The position numbers were made by a program, and so were the translations under genes. The notes beneath the pieces are model-generated. The model was not told the origin of the DNA. It saw only the letters and a list, made by a program, of their open reading frames with translations, and made no database searches. Below are positions 18,244-27,120 of a stretch of DNA of 35,236 bases, piece after piece. Every line of letters begins with the position of its first letter. Within the stretch, counting starts at the first letter, position 1. The DNA comes from an uncultured Clostridia bacterium (lineage in GTDB: Bacteria > Bacillota > Clostridia > TANB77 > CAG-508): contig CANQGU010000018.1 of the NCBI GenBank assembly GCA_947623465.1, positions 1 to 35,236 of the forward strand. The letters are read 5' to 3'.

Positions 18244-20940
18244 ATGGGTAGTAATAAAGGTAAAAATAATAATAAAACTAAAAAAAGTAAAAAAGAAAAA
18301 GTTAAATTTTCAAAAAAGCATCCTAAAATATCTATAGCACTAAAGATTTTTTTAGTCCTAATTCTACTATTAATTGTTGTAGCTACTGGAATAGTAGTTG
18401 GAATGCTTTATGGTGGATGGGGAGAACAATTTAAAATTTCTGAAGAAGAACTAGTTATTGGTGGTTCAAACTCAATGATTGTTGATAGTAAAGAAGAAAA
18501 ATTAGCAGAACTTACTGGAGACGAGAATAGGAAGATAATTAGACTTGACCAAATGCCAGATAATTTAAAAAACGCTTATGTTGCAATAGAAGACGAAAGA
18601 TTTTATGTACATAAAGGTGTAGATTTTAAAAGAACAGCTGCAGCTATTTTTCAATACATAATACATAGAGGAAGTTCATCTTTTGGTGGTAGTACAATTA
18701 CACAGCAATTAGTTAAAAATATAACTAAAGATGATGAAAAAACAGGAAAAGCAGGTGTAATTAGAAAAGTTAAAGAATGGGCTAAAGCTTATCAAATTGA
18801 AAGAATGATTTCAAAAGAGCAAATATTAGAGTTATATTTAAATATTATATTTGTTGGAGGAAAAACAAATAACTTAGGTGTAGAAGTTGGTTCAGAATAT
18901 TACTTTAATAAACCTGCTCAAGATTTAAGTTTAGCAGAATGTGCTTATTTAGCAGGAATAAATCATTCTCCAAATTCATATAGTCCTTATGGAGAGACAG
19001 ATAATTCAGAAAAGATAAAAAGTAGAACAAAAACAGTTCTTGGCAAAATGCTTGAACTTGGTATGATAGATCAAACACAGTATGATGAGGCATGCCAACA
19101 AGTAGAAGAAGGACTAAAATTTGAAAAATCTGAATCTTTAGGAAGTATATATTCATATCATACAGATGCAACAATTGCACAAGTAATAGAAGATATAGCT
19201 AAAGAAAAAGAAATATCAAAAGATTTAGCATCAGTTTATGTATATAGCAGTGGTCTTACAATTCATTCAACACAAGATACTGAACTTCAATCAAAAATGG
19301 ATGAAGTTATGGTTAACAAAGCAAGCGATTACACAAGAAAATCTAAAAAAGTAGAGGGAGCAACATCTCAATCTGCAATGGTTATAATAGACAATAGCAC
19401 AGGAAATGTAGTAGGAGTTGAAGGTGGACTTGGAGAAAAAACAGAATCAAGAGGATTAAATAGAGCAACACAAAGTCCAAGACAAACAGGTTCTTCAATA
19501 AAACCACTTACATCTTTAGTTCCGGGAATAAATGAAGGTGTTATTACTGCTGCAACATTGTATGATGATAATTCTACACAGTTTGAAGGAAAATGGGAAC
19601 CAAAAGATTACAATGCATACAAAGGAATAATTAGCATAAGAAGTGCAATTACTACTTCACAAAATATTCCATTTATTAAAGTTGTATCAGAACTTGGAAC
19701 AGAAAAAGCAATGGATTATTTAAAGAAGATGGGAGTTTCAACTCTAGATGATGTAAATGACGCAGCTTTACCTGCAACATCAATTGGTGGATTTACAAAT
19801 GGTATAAGTCCATTAGAAATGGCAGGTGCTTATGCAACTATTGCAAATAATGGTGTATATAGAAGACCAATGTTCTATACACAAGTTACAGATCCAGATG
19901 GAAATGTTGTTTTAGATGCAAAAGAAGAACAAAAAACAGAGCAAGTAATTTCTGAACAAGCAGCTTATGTTATAAAAAATCTTTTACAATCAGTTGTACA
20001 ATCTGGTACTGCAACATATTGTAAAATATCAGGAATAGATGTAGCTGCAAAAACAGGTACAACAAACGATAATAACGACAAATGGCTATGTGGTTTCACA
20101 AATTACTATACAGCTAGTTGTTGGTATGGATTTGATAAAAACGAAGAAGTTACAGGAAGTACAAATGTTGCTGGTAAAATATGGAGTGCTGTAATGAGCA
20201 AAGTTCATTCAGGAAAAGATAAATCTACATTTACAAGACCTTCAGGAATCGTAACTGCAACAATTTGTCAAAATTCAGGAAAAAAAGCAACAGATAAATG
20301 TTCTAGTACATATCAGGAGATATTTGTAGAAGGAATGGTTCCTAGTGAATGCGATGGACACGGAAATTCGGCAAAAATTTGTAAAGAAACAAATCTTCTT
20401 GCAAATGAATTTTGCCCAGATGTTATGACAAAATATTATTCATATGTAGTAGAAAAAGAAAGATTAGGTTTATGGAAGAGTTTAAGTTCATCATCATCTA
20501 CAATGCCACCAATAGAAACTTGTACAGTACATAATAGATCGAATTCTCCTAATTCAAGTGCTGCGTCTGACAGAGCACCTACAATTACATTAAATGGAGA
20601 AGCAAGTTTAACATTATATATTGGAGATTCATATATAGAAAAAGGTGCAAAAGCTAATGACGAAGTAGATGGAGATATATCTAGCAAGATAGAAATAGAT
20701 GGAACTGTAAATACTTCTAAAGCAGGAGATTACAAAGTAACATATAAAGTTACAAATTCAAGAGGAAAATCATCAACTATTACAAGAAAAGTTATAGTTA
20801 AAGAAAAGGCATCTACTAAGCCAAAACCTACTGAAAATAAAACTCCTGATGAAAGTACTTCAAATAGTTCTGGAGGTTCTTCATCAGGTGGTACAACATC
20901 AGGAAGTACATCTAGTAATACAACAGCAGATAATGATTAA
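18244..20940 (+). CDS. Class A penicillin-binding protein 1A (transglycosylase/transpeptidase)
   Basis: The product is 898 aa. A Lys-rich cytoplasmic tail (1-27) and one membrane helix (about 29-55) precede the GT51 domain (VAIEDERFYVHKGVDFKR; GGSTITQQLVKN). The transpeptidase has the Ser of TGSSIKP (about 417), TTSQN, and KTGTTNDNN (Lys about 603). Next comes a Cys-containing linker, then a DUF5011-like Ig domain (about 778-855: ITLNGEASLTLYIGDSY; EVDGDISSKIEIDG) and a Ser/Thr/Gly-rich tail. The enzyme polymerises and crosslinks peptidoglycan outside the membrane. AAAGGAGG precedes ATG. No CGG codon occurs. Confidence 0.95.
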   Translation: MGSNKGKNNNKTKKSKKEKVKFSKKHPKISIALKIFLVLILLLIVVATGIVVGMLYGGWGEQFKISEEELVIGGSNSMIVDSKEEKLAELTGDENRKIIRLDQMPDNLKNAYVAIEDERFYVHKGVDFKRTAAAIFQYIIHRGSSSFGGSTITQQLVKNITKDDEKTGKAGVIRKVKEWAKAYQIERMISKEQILELYLNIIFVGGKTNNLGVEVGSEYYFNKPAQDLSLAECAYLAGINHSPNSYSPYGETDNSEKIKSRTKTVLGKMLELGMIDQTQYDEACQQVEEGLKFEKSESLGSIYSYHTDATIAQVIEDIAKEKEISKDLASVYVYSSGLTIHSTQDTELQSKMDEVMVNKASDYTRKSKKVEGATSQSAMVIIDNSTGNVVGVEGGLGEKTESRGLNRATQSPRQTGSSIKPLTSLVPGINEGVITAATLYDDNSTQFEGKWEPKDYNAYKGIISIRSAITTSQNIPFIKVVSELGTEKAMDYLKKMGVSTLDDVNDAALPATSIGGFTNGISPLEMAGAYATIANNGVYRRPMFYTQVTDPDGNVVLDAKEEQKTEQVISEQAAYVIKNLLQSVVQSGTATYCKISGIDVAAKTGTTNDNNDKWLCGFTNYYTASCWYGFDKNEEVTGSTNVAGKIWSAVMSKVHSGKDKSTFTRPSGIVTATICQNSGKKATDKCSSTYQEIFVEGMVPSECDGHGNSAKICKETNLLANEFCPDVMTKYYSYVVEKERLGLWKSLSSSSSTMPPIETCTVHNRSNSPNSSAASDRAPTITLNGEASLTLYIGDSYIEKGAKANDEVDGDISSKIEIDGTVNTSKAGDYKVTYKVTNSRGKSSTITRKVIVKEKASTKPKPTENKTPDESTSNSSGGSSSGGTTSGSTSSNTTADND

Positions 20941-20952
20941 TAATTCTTGGAA

Positions 20953-20982
20953 CGGTCTAATTAGGACGTCCTAAATAGACCG
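20953..20982. repeat. Palindrome with GGACGTCC core between the PBP gene and cysS
   Basis: Two adjoining 15-base arms (20953-20967 and 20968-20982) are reverse complements with one mismatch and share the GGACGTCC centre with the xseA-xseB element. It also carries the CGGTC/GACCG ends seen in the 22412 copy. Confidence 0.7.
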
Positions 20983-21004
20983 CTTTTCGAAAGGAAGGAA
21001 TTTA

Positions 21005-22387
21005 ATGGATATATATTTTTACAATACTCTAACTAGAAAAAAAGAAAAATTTGAACCTATAAATAAAGAGGAAGTTAGATTATATTCATGTGGTCCAACA
21101 GTGTATTATTATGCTCATATTGGAAACTTAAGAGCATATCTATTTATGGATAATTTAAGAAGAGTTCTAAAATATAATGGTTATAAATTAAAACATGTAA
21201 TGAATATTACAGATGTTGGTCATTTAGTTTCAGACGCAGACGAAGGGGAAGACAAAATGATGAAGGCAGCTAGAAGAGAAAATAAAGACCCATTTGAAAT
21301 AGCAAATTTTTATTTAGATGCATTTTTAAAAGATTTGGATAAATTAAATATAGATAGACCAGAAATAATTGCAAGAGCAACAGAACATATTGATGTAATG
21401 GAAGAATATGTTAAGAAAATAATAGAAAATGGATATGCATATGAAACAGAAAATACAATATATTTTGATACATCAAAATTAGATAAATATGGAGTATTGT
21501 CAAATAGAAATGTGGAAGACCAAAAAGCAGGAGCAAGAGTGGAATTTGATAATGGTAAAAAAAATATATCAGATTTTGCTTTATGGATTAAAGCACCTGA
21601 AAACCACATAATGAAATGGGATTCATTTTTTGGAAAATGCTATCCGGGTTGGCACTTAGAGTGTTCAGCTATGAGCTATAAATATTTAGGAGATTTATTC
21701 GATATTCATACAGGTGGAATGGATCATATTCCAATACATCATGAAAACGAAATAGCTCAAAGCAAAGGATTTTCAGGTCATATCCCTGCAAATTATTGGA
21801 TGCATGTAGACTTTTTAACAGTAAATGGTGGAAAAATGGCCAAAAGCTTAAATAACTTATATACATTAGAAGATTTACAGCAAAAAGGCTATGAGCCACA
21901 AGTCTATAGGATGTTTAATTTTACATCAAATTATAGAACACCAATAAACTTTACATTTGAAGCAATGGATTCAGCAAAAATTGCACTAAACAGATTAAGA
22001 GAAGGCTATTTAGCACATTTAGAAGGTTCAGCAAATATTGATGAAGAACAAATTAAACAATATGAACAAAGATTTTTAGAAGCTATAAATGATAATTTAA
22101 ATATGCCAGTTGCTATGAGTGTAGTTTGGGATATAGTTAAAAATCCAAATAAATCAAAAAGTTTAGCAAATTTACTTTTAAAATTTGATGAAGTATTAGG
22201 ATTTAATTTAAAAGACTATAAAAAACAGGAAGATATAATACCACAAGAAATAATTAATTTAGCAGAAGAAAGAAAAAAAGCAAGAGAAAATAAAAACTGG
22301 GAAGAATCAGACAAAATAAGAGATATAATAATAAATAAAGGTTACAAAATAAAAGATACAGCTCAAGGATATGAAATAACAAAATAA
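21005..22387 (+). CDS. cysS: Cysteinyl-tRNA synthetase
   Basis: The product is 460 aa. The HIGH motif region is SCGPTVYYYAHIGNLRAYLF (Zn-binding Cys first), other Zn ligands lie in WHLECSAM and HHENEIAQS, and the KMSKS loop is GGKMAKSLNN. The C-terminal DALR-type helical domain is complete. AAAGGAAGG precedes ATG. It is separated from trpS by a palindrome. No CGG codon is present. Confidence 0.97.
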   Translation: MDIYFYNTLTRKKEKFEPINKEEVRLYSCGPTVYYYAHIGNLRAYLFMDNLRRVLKYNGYKLKHVMNITDVGHLVSDADEGEDKMMKAARRENKDPFEIANFYLDAFLKDLDKLNIDRPEIIARATEHIDVMEEYVKKIIENGYAYETENTIYFDTSKLDKYGVLSNRNVEDQKAGARVEFDNGKKNISDFALWIKAPENHIMKWDSFFGKCYPGWHLECSAMSYKYLGDLFDIHTGGMDHIPIHHENEIAQSKGFSGHIPANYWMHVDFLTVNGGKMAKSLNNLYTLEDLQQKGYEPQVYRMFNFTSNYRTPINFTFEAMDSAKIALNRLREGYLAHLEGSANIDEEQIKQYEQRFLEAINDNLNMPVAMSVVWDIVKNPNKSKSLANLLLKFDEVLGFNLKDYKKQEDIIPQEIINLAEERKKARENKNWEESDKIRDIIINKGYKIKDTAQGYEITK

Positions 22388-22411
22388 TGAGTACAATTAA
22401 AGTATTCACAA

Positions 22412-22444
22412 AGCGGTCAAAAAGGGATGTATCCATTGGCCGCT
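22412..22444. repeat. Palindromic intergenic element between cysS and trpS
   Basis: AGCGGTCAA (22412-22420) pairs with TTGGCCGCT (22436-22444), one G-U. The interior AAAGGGATGTATCCA resembles a decayed copy of the GGACGTCC core. It belongs with the elements at 6939 and 20953. Confidence 0.6.
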
Positions 22445-22470
22445 AATTGATATTAAAAAAGGAGTAGAAT

Positions 22471-23487
22471 ATGGAAAAGAAAAGAATAGTTACAGGAGAT
22501 AGACCAACAGGAAGACTTCATATTGGACATTACTTTGGGTCTTTAATAAATAGAGTTAAGCTTCAAGATGAATATGAGCAATTTATTCTAATAGCAGATG
22601 TACAAGCTTTAACAGATAATTTTAATAATCCTGAAAAGGTTAGAAAAAATGTTAGAGAACTAGTTATAGATTATCTATCTTGTGGAATTGATCCAGAAAA
22701 GACCACAATTTATATTCAATCTATGATACCAGAAACAGCTGAACTTACTATCTTTTATTCTAATCTTGTTACAATATCTAGGTTACAAAGAAATCCTACT
22801 GTAAAAACAGAGATTGCACAAAAAAAGGATTTATTTGGAGAAAGTGTAACTTATGGATTTTTAGGTTATCCTGTAAGTCAAGCAGCAGATATTACTGTAT
22901 TAAATGGGGAGATTGTTCCTACTGGAGAAGATCAAGAACCATTAATAGAGCAATGTAGAGAAATTGTAAGAAAATTTAATTCAATATATGGAGAAGTTTT
23001 TAAAGAGCCTCAAATATATTTATCTAAAAATAAGAGGATTAAAGGTTTAGATGGAAATGAAAAAATGGGAAAATCTTTAGGAAATGCACTTTATCTTTCA
23101 GATTCTGAAGAAGAAATAACAAAAAAAGTTATGAGTGCTACAACAGATCCAAATAGAATTAGAAAAGACGATTTAGGAAACCCAGATGTATGTATGGTTT
23201 CATATTATCATAAATTATTTAGTTCTGAATATACTTGTAAAACTGTATGTGAAGAATGTAAAGCAGGTAAAAGAGGATGTGTTGCTTGTAAAAAAGAACT
23301 TGCTAACAATATTATAGAATTTTTAAGACCTATAAGAGAAAAAAGAGCATATTTAGAAGAACATCCTGAAATTATAGAAAAAGTTTTAAAAGAAGGAACT
23401 GAAAAAGCAAGAAAAGAAGCTAAAAAAACAATGACAAAAGTTAAAAAAGCTATGATGCTTAATTACTTTGAAGATGAAAATAATTAA
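22471..23487 (+). CDS. trpS: Tryptophanyl-tRNA synthetase
   Basis: The product is 338 aa, normal for bacterial TrpRS. The nucleotide-binding motif is GDRPTGRLHIGHYFGSL, the KMSKS loop is GNEKMGKSLGNALYLSDS, and the tryptophan pocket region reads PVSQAADITVLNGEIVPTGEDQ (in parts). A four-Cys cluster (CKTVCEECKAGKRGCVACK) sits in the C-terminal half, as in a Clostridia-type subgroup, and may bind metal. AAAAGGAG precedes ATG. Confidence 0.96.
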   Translation: MEKKRIVTGDRPTGRLHIGHYFGSLINRVKLQDEYEQFILIADVQALTDNFNNPEKVRKNVRELVIDYLSCGIDPEKTTIYIQSMIPETAELTIFYSNLVTISRLQRNPTVKTEIAQKKDLFGESVTYGFLGYPVSQAADITVLNGEIVPTGEDQEPLIEQCREIVRKFNSIYGEVFKEPQIYLSKNKRIKGLDGNEKMGKSLGNALYLSDSEEEITKKVMSATTDPNRIRKDDLGNPDVCMVSYYHKLFSSEYTCKTVCEECKAGKRGCVACKKELANNIIEFLRPIREKRAYLEEHPEIIEKVLKEGTEKARKEAKKTMTKVKKAMMLNYFEDENN

Positions 23488-23570
23488 AATTATGCAGAAA
23501 ATTTTAATAGAAAATAGACAAATAAAATTTTAGTAAATAAGATTAATTGCAATAGAAACGGAGAATAGAT

Positions 23571-25280
23571 ATGATAAATTTTAAACAAGAAATTGGGGCT
23601 CAAATTTCAAAAGCAACCAATATTTCTGAAAAAGAAATATGTGAATATATAGAAATTCCCAAAGATAAAGCAAATGGAGATTATGCTTTTCCATGTTTTA
23701 AATTAGCAAAAACTTTAAAAAAGGCACCTCCTGCAATTGCAAGTGAAATAAAAGAAAAATTGGAAATAGATGAAAATATAATACAAAAAACAGAAATTGC
23801 TGGAGGATATATAAATTTTTACATTAATAAAAATATGCTAATTAAAGATGTTTTAAATGAAATAGAAAATAATGAAAATTATGGAGCTTCTAATGAAGGT
23901 AAAGATAAAAATATTGTAATAGATTATTCAAGTCCAAATATTGCAAAACCTTTTCATATTGGTCATTTAAAAACAACTGTAATTGGAGGAGCATTATACA
24001 ATATATACAAATATTTAGGTTATAATGTTATAGGTATAAATCATTTAGGTGATTATGGAACTCAATTTGGTAAATTAATAGAAGGATATAAAAGATGGGG
24101 AAAGGAGTATGACTTATCTACAGAGCCTATAGATAAATTAGCTGAAATTTATAAAAGAATCAATATTCTTTGTAAAGAAGATGAACAAGTTTTAAATCAA
24201 TGCCGTGAAAATTTCAGATTACTTGAAGAAAAAGACGAATATACTATGAAAATTTGGAAGGAATTTAGAGATTTAAGTATAGATGAATTTCAAAAAATAT
24301 ATGATTTATTAGGAACAAAATTTGATTCATGGAACGGAGAAGCCTTTTATGCAGATAAAACAGATGAAGTAATAGACATTTTAAAGAAAACAGGAAAATT
24401 AGTTGAATCTGAAGGAGCTTTAATTGTTGATTTATCAGATAAGGGAATTGATACACCATGTATAGTATGTAAATCTAATGGCTCAACCATCTATGCAACA
24501 AGAGATTTAGCAGCAATTCTTTATAGAGCAAGAACTTATGATTATGATAAATGCATATATGTTACATCATATGAACAAAATCTTCATTTTAAACAGATTT
24601 TTGAAGTTGCCAAATTATTAGGTTTGGATGAAAAATATACAAATGGATTAGAACATGTCTCATATGGTATGGTAAGACTTCCAACCGGTAAAATGTCAAC
24701 AAGGGAAGGTAATTTTGTAAAAATAAAAGATTTGCTTAATGATACAATAAAAAGAGCAAATGAAATAATTGCAGAAAAAAATCCTAATCTTGAAAATAAA
24801 GAAGATGTAGCAAAAAAAGTTGGAATAGGAGCAGTTATATTCAATAATTTAGCAACAAGTAGAGTAAAAGACGAAATATTTGATATAGATGAAATGTTAA
24901 ATTTCCAAGGGGAAACAGGGCCTTATATTCAATATACTTATGTTAGAACAAAAAGTGTTCTAGAAAAAGCAGAATATATCCCAAAATTAAAGGATGTTAA
25001 TGTTGATGCATTAAATGATGAATATTCTCAAAATATAATTACTTTAATATACAATTTTAATGATATATTAAAACAAGTGCTAGAAAAAAGCGAACCATCA
25101 ATTTTATCGAGATATTTAATTGATTTAGCAAAAGCATTTAGTTCATTTTATAATGAGAATAAAATAATTTGTGAGAATAAAAATGTGCAAGATGCGAGAA
25201 TTTATTTAACATATATTACAGGAAAAATATTAAAACAAGGGGCTTTATTATTAGGAATTGAAATGCCTGATAAGATGTAA
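23571..25280 (+). CDS. argS: Arginyl-tRNA synthetase
   Basis: The product is 569 aa. The N-terminal tRNA-binding (Add-1) domain is followed by SSPNIAKPFHIGHLKTTVIG and the KMSKS-equivalent LPTGKMSTREGNFVKI; the DALR anticodon-binding domain ends the protein. ACGGAGAATAG is the ribosome-binding site. The enzyme charges all Arg tRNAs, so it is relevant to the CGG question, but nothing in it looks unusual. Confidence 0.96.
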   Translation: MINFKQEIGAQISKATNISEKEICEYIEIPKDKANGDYAFPCFKLAKTLKKAPPAIASEIKEKLEIDENIIQKTEIAGGYINFYINKNMLIKDVLNEIENNENYGASNEGKDKNIVIDYSSPNIAKPFHIGHLKTTVIGGALYNIYKYLGYNVIGINHLGDYGTQFGKLIEGYKRWGKEYDLSTEPIDKLAEIYKRINILCKEDEQVLNQCRENFRLLEEKDEYTMKIWKEFRDLSIDEFQKIYDLLGTKFDSWNGEAFYADKTDEVIDILKKTGKLVESEGALIVDLSDKGIDTPCIVCKSNGSTIYATRDLAAILYRARTYDYDKCIYVTSYEQNLHFKQIFEVAKLLGLDEKYTNGLEHVSYGMVRLPTGKMSTREGNFVKIKDLLNDTIKRANEIIAEKNPNLENKEDVAKKVGIGAVIFNNLATSRVKDEIFDIDEMLNFQGETGPYIQYTYVRTKSVLEKAEYIPKLKDVNVDALNDEYSQNIITLIYNFNDILKQVLEKSEPSILSRYLIDLAKAFSSFYNENKIICENKNVQDARIYLTYITGKILKQGALLLGIEMPDKM

Positions 25281-25396
25281 TAATTTTGTAATATAAAAGA
25301 AATATAAAATTAATACAACTACACTTGAAAAAAATATACAAAAATGGTATTATAATTTTGATATTGTAATTTAAACAAAAGATAGGAGGAATATAA

Positions 25397-25735
25397 ATGT
25401 TTATATTTAATTTAACTAACCCGTTAACATTATTATTAATTGTTTTAGCTACATCATTATTAATATTTTTAGCACAGGAAATAAAAAGAAGTTCAATTGC
25501 TATGATACCACTTATTGCTTTTTTAGCTTTATTAATAACACATGTTGTACAAGTTTCTACTCTTTCTGATGAATTTGCATATTTAGCTAGTACAATATAT
25601 AAATGTATAGCAATAGATTTTATATTTATTTTAATTACATTTTTCTCATATCTATGGGTAGACGATCTAGAAGCTAAAAAGAACAATATAAAAAGCATTG
25701 ATAACAGCTTAGATTGGTTTTGGAAAGAAATATAG
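25397..25735 (+). CDS. Small membrane protein, three helices (112 aa)
   Basis: GATAGGAGGAATATAA precedes ATG. Hydrophobic segments lie at about residues 8-26, 34-53 and 68-90, followed by a charged cytoplasmic tail ending SIDNSLDWFWKEI. A possible promoter (TTGAAA 25325-25330, TATTAT 25348-25353) lies upstream and a terminator downstream, so it is a single-gene unit. I do not recognise the family. Confidence 0.75.
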   Translation: MFIFNLTNPLTLLLIVLATSLLIFLAQEIKRSSIAMIPLIAFLALLITHVVQVSTLSDEFAYLASTIYKCIAIDFIFILITFFSYLWVDDLEAKKNNIKSIDNSLDWFWKEI

Positions 25736-25741
25736 TTTATT

Positions 25742-25780
25742 AAAATACAAGAAAGTTATAAAAGCTTTTTTGTATTTTTT
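25742..25780 (+). terminator. Terminator after the small membrane protein gene
   Basis: AAAATACAA (25742-25750) pairs with TTGTATTTT (25770-25778), with further AAAG/CTTT pairing inside and a T-rich tail. Confidence 0.75.
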
Positions 25781-25791
25781 ATTTTTTGCTA

Positions 25792-25820
25792 TTGATTTTT
25801 ATTATATGGTATTATATAAT
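25792..25820 (+). promoter_or_regulatory. Promoter of the tRNA-Thr gene
   Basis: TTGATT (25792-25797), a 17-base spacer and TATAAT (25815-25820), 15 bases before the tRNA. Confidence 0.75.
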
Positions 25821-25834
25821 AATTTACGTAATTT

Positions 25835-25910
25835 GCTTCCATAGCTCAGTTGGTAGAGTGCAGCCTTGGTAAGGCTGAGGTCACGGGTTCAATTCCCGTT
25901 GGAAGCTCCA
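25835..25910 (+). tRNA. tRNA-Thr (anticodon GGT)
   Basis: A cloverleaf can be drawn by hand. The acceptor stem is GCTTCCA with TGGAAGC, the D arm has GCTC/GAGT, and the anticodon stem CAGCC/GGCTG holds loop TTGGTAA with anticodon GGT (reads ACC and ACT). The T arm is CGGG-TTCAATT-CCCG. The CCA end is encoded (25908-25910). Confidence 0.96.
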
Positions 25911-25970
25911 AAAAGGTTTATCAAAACGCAATAAAAAATTTATTTAAAATATCGAATTACTTAAAAATTG

Positions 25971-25999
25971 TTGACTTTTCTAAATAATTTATGTATAAT
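25971..25999 (+). promoter_or_regulatory. Strong promoter of an intergenic small RNA
   Basis: TTGACT (25971-25976), a 17-base spacer and TATAAT (25994-25999). No open frame with a ribosome-binding site follows; a terminator lies about 90 bases downstream. Confidence 0.75.
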
Positions 26000-26006
26000 A
26001 AAAATA

Positions 26007-26092
26007 GGAAATGGAGAAACCACAAACGTGGTTTGCCAGTTTAGTATGTAAAAAAACACACCGAACGGTCAAGTTACAGATGTGTTTTTTTT
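26007..26092 (+). ncRNA. Putative small RNA of about 85 nt
   Basis: Transcription should start near 26007 and end in a perfect 10-bp terminator stem (26051-26060 with 26081-26090) plus T-run. A first hairpin (26017-26023 with 26028-26034, 7 bp, AAAC loop) lies near the 5' end. The terminator loop contains ACCGAACGGT, a self-complementary kissing-type sequence. No ORF with a ribosome-binding site is present. It matches no riboswitch class that I recognise. It overlaps the tail of a hydrophobic open frame on the minus strand only at the shared terminator. It could be a regulatory or antisense RNA. Confidence 0.6.
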
Positions 26093-26261
26093 ATTGTCTA
26101 TTTGCTTAAAATTATAACAAGTATAATCAAGGCAAATACTATAATAGTTTCGACAACTAAGCCAAATAAAAGTAGATATATTATTTCTAATAAAACACAA
26201 TGTTACCATATTTTTATGTTAAATGCAATACAATAGCATTATTATTTTGCGGAGTTTCAAG

Positions 26262-26290
26262 TTGCAAAGATAAAATAATTATGCTATAAT
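26262..26290 (+). promoter_or_regulatory. Promoter of the orphan gene 26342
   Basis: TTGCAA (26262-26267), 17 bases, TATAAT (26285-26290), with ATGC before and ATATAT after the -10 box, nearly identical to the promoter at 12251. The 170 bases between the small RNA and this promoter hold only the minus-strand hydrophobic frame. Confidence 0.7.
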
Positions 26291-26341
26291 ATATATGTAG
26301 TTATTAACTTTTTTTGAAAAATTAATTAGGAGGCGAAAAAA

Positions 26342-26977
26342 ATGGAGGAAAATATGACTACAGCAGAAGACCTGCGGAAACATTGTGAGAGGCTGCGAAA
26401 AAATCGCAAAAAAGAATTGAAATTGGTACTCGACAGTTATTTTAAATCTATGTTTATTGAAAAACATAGACCATTTAGAGCTGTAATCGGAAACAAAAGG
26501 TGCAAACCAATACCGGTTTATCGCGATTTTAGGGATTCTTCTGAACCGGAACATTGGGCACAGTTCGAGTGGCCAAATCTTTCAGAGCAACTGTTGCGCA
26601 ATGAACTTGAAAATTTAGGTTTTGTTCTTACCAAGAACGAAATTTGCATTTCGGTTCCACCTTGTGAAAAGGGAGCAGAATTATCATTTGCTCAAATGCA
26701 GGTAAAAAAAATTAATGCTGCCTACTCTGAATTCTGCGTTAAAGAAATGAAACATGCAAAAAAAATATATTCAGAGTATATTACATCATTAAAATATTTA
26801 CCTGATGAAAAGATCAAAACGTATGATGGTTATACCGTTTTCGATGATAGAGATATATCATCTAGTGAGGTAGTTGAACCTAAATGTCGTACGTATTTTG
26901 AACAGTTATTGGTAAGTGATGGACTTGAAAGGTATTACGAGAACGGCAGTTGTGCAGGGTTAAAAGTTAACAGCTAA
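26342..26977 (+). CDS. Orphan protein of unknown function (211 aa), foreign codon usage, CGG at codon 12
   Basis: AGGAGG lies eight bases before ATG. The N-terminus is charged and helical (TAEDLRKHCERLRKNRKKEL), followed by a mixed alpha/beta body with WPNLSEQLLRNELENLGFV and a helix rich in K and E. No signal or membrane segment is seen. Its Arg codons (CGG, CGC, CGA, CGT, AGG) differ from neighbouring genes, which rely almost wholly on AGA, so recent acquisition beside tRNA-Thr is likely. Codon 12 is CGG (26375); here, unlike the ten shift sites, the 0 frame is intact for 200 codons. If CGG slipped +1, translation would end about 14 codons later. I do not recognise the family. Confidence 0.7.
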   Translation: MEENMTTAEDLRKHCERLRKNRKKELKLVLDSYFKSMFIEKHRPFRAVIGNKRCKPIPVYRDFRDSSEPEHWAQFEWPNLSEQLLRNELENLGFVLTKNEICISVPPCEKGAELSFAQMQVKKINAAYSEFCVKEMKHAKKIYSEYITSLKYLPDEKIKTYDGYTVFDDRDISSSEVVEPKCRTYFEQLLVSDGLERYYENGSCAGLKVNS

Positions 26978-27009
26978 CTGATTAATTTAAGAAATCCTTT
27001 TGGATTGAA

Positions 27010-27058
27010 GGAGGGCATAGAAGGTACAATTATTTTATCTTCTATGCTCTTCCATTTT
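27010..27058 (+). terminator. Terminator of the orphan gene
   Basis: An imperfect 14-bp stem (27010-27023 with 27039-27053) around GGCATAGAAG/CTTCTATGC is followed by a T-rich tract. A second weaker hairpin (about 27086-27113) precedes the por genes and ends in a T-run on the plus strand. Confidence 0.75.
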
Positions 27059-27120
27059 TATTTAAATATTATATAATAATATAATAGACCTAGAATAAAA
27101 TATTCTAAGTCTAAATTTTT

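Noticed and set aside
24584..24844. Minus-strand ORFs inside argS, recD2, sigF and other genes
   Set aside because: They are shadows of strongly supported genes and lack ribosome-binding sites or recognisable families.
26007..26092. Guanidine-II (mini-ykkC) or other known riboswitch
   Set aside because: The loops do not carry paired ACGR tetraloops, and no transporter gene follows.
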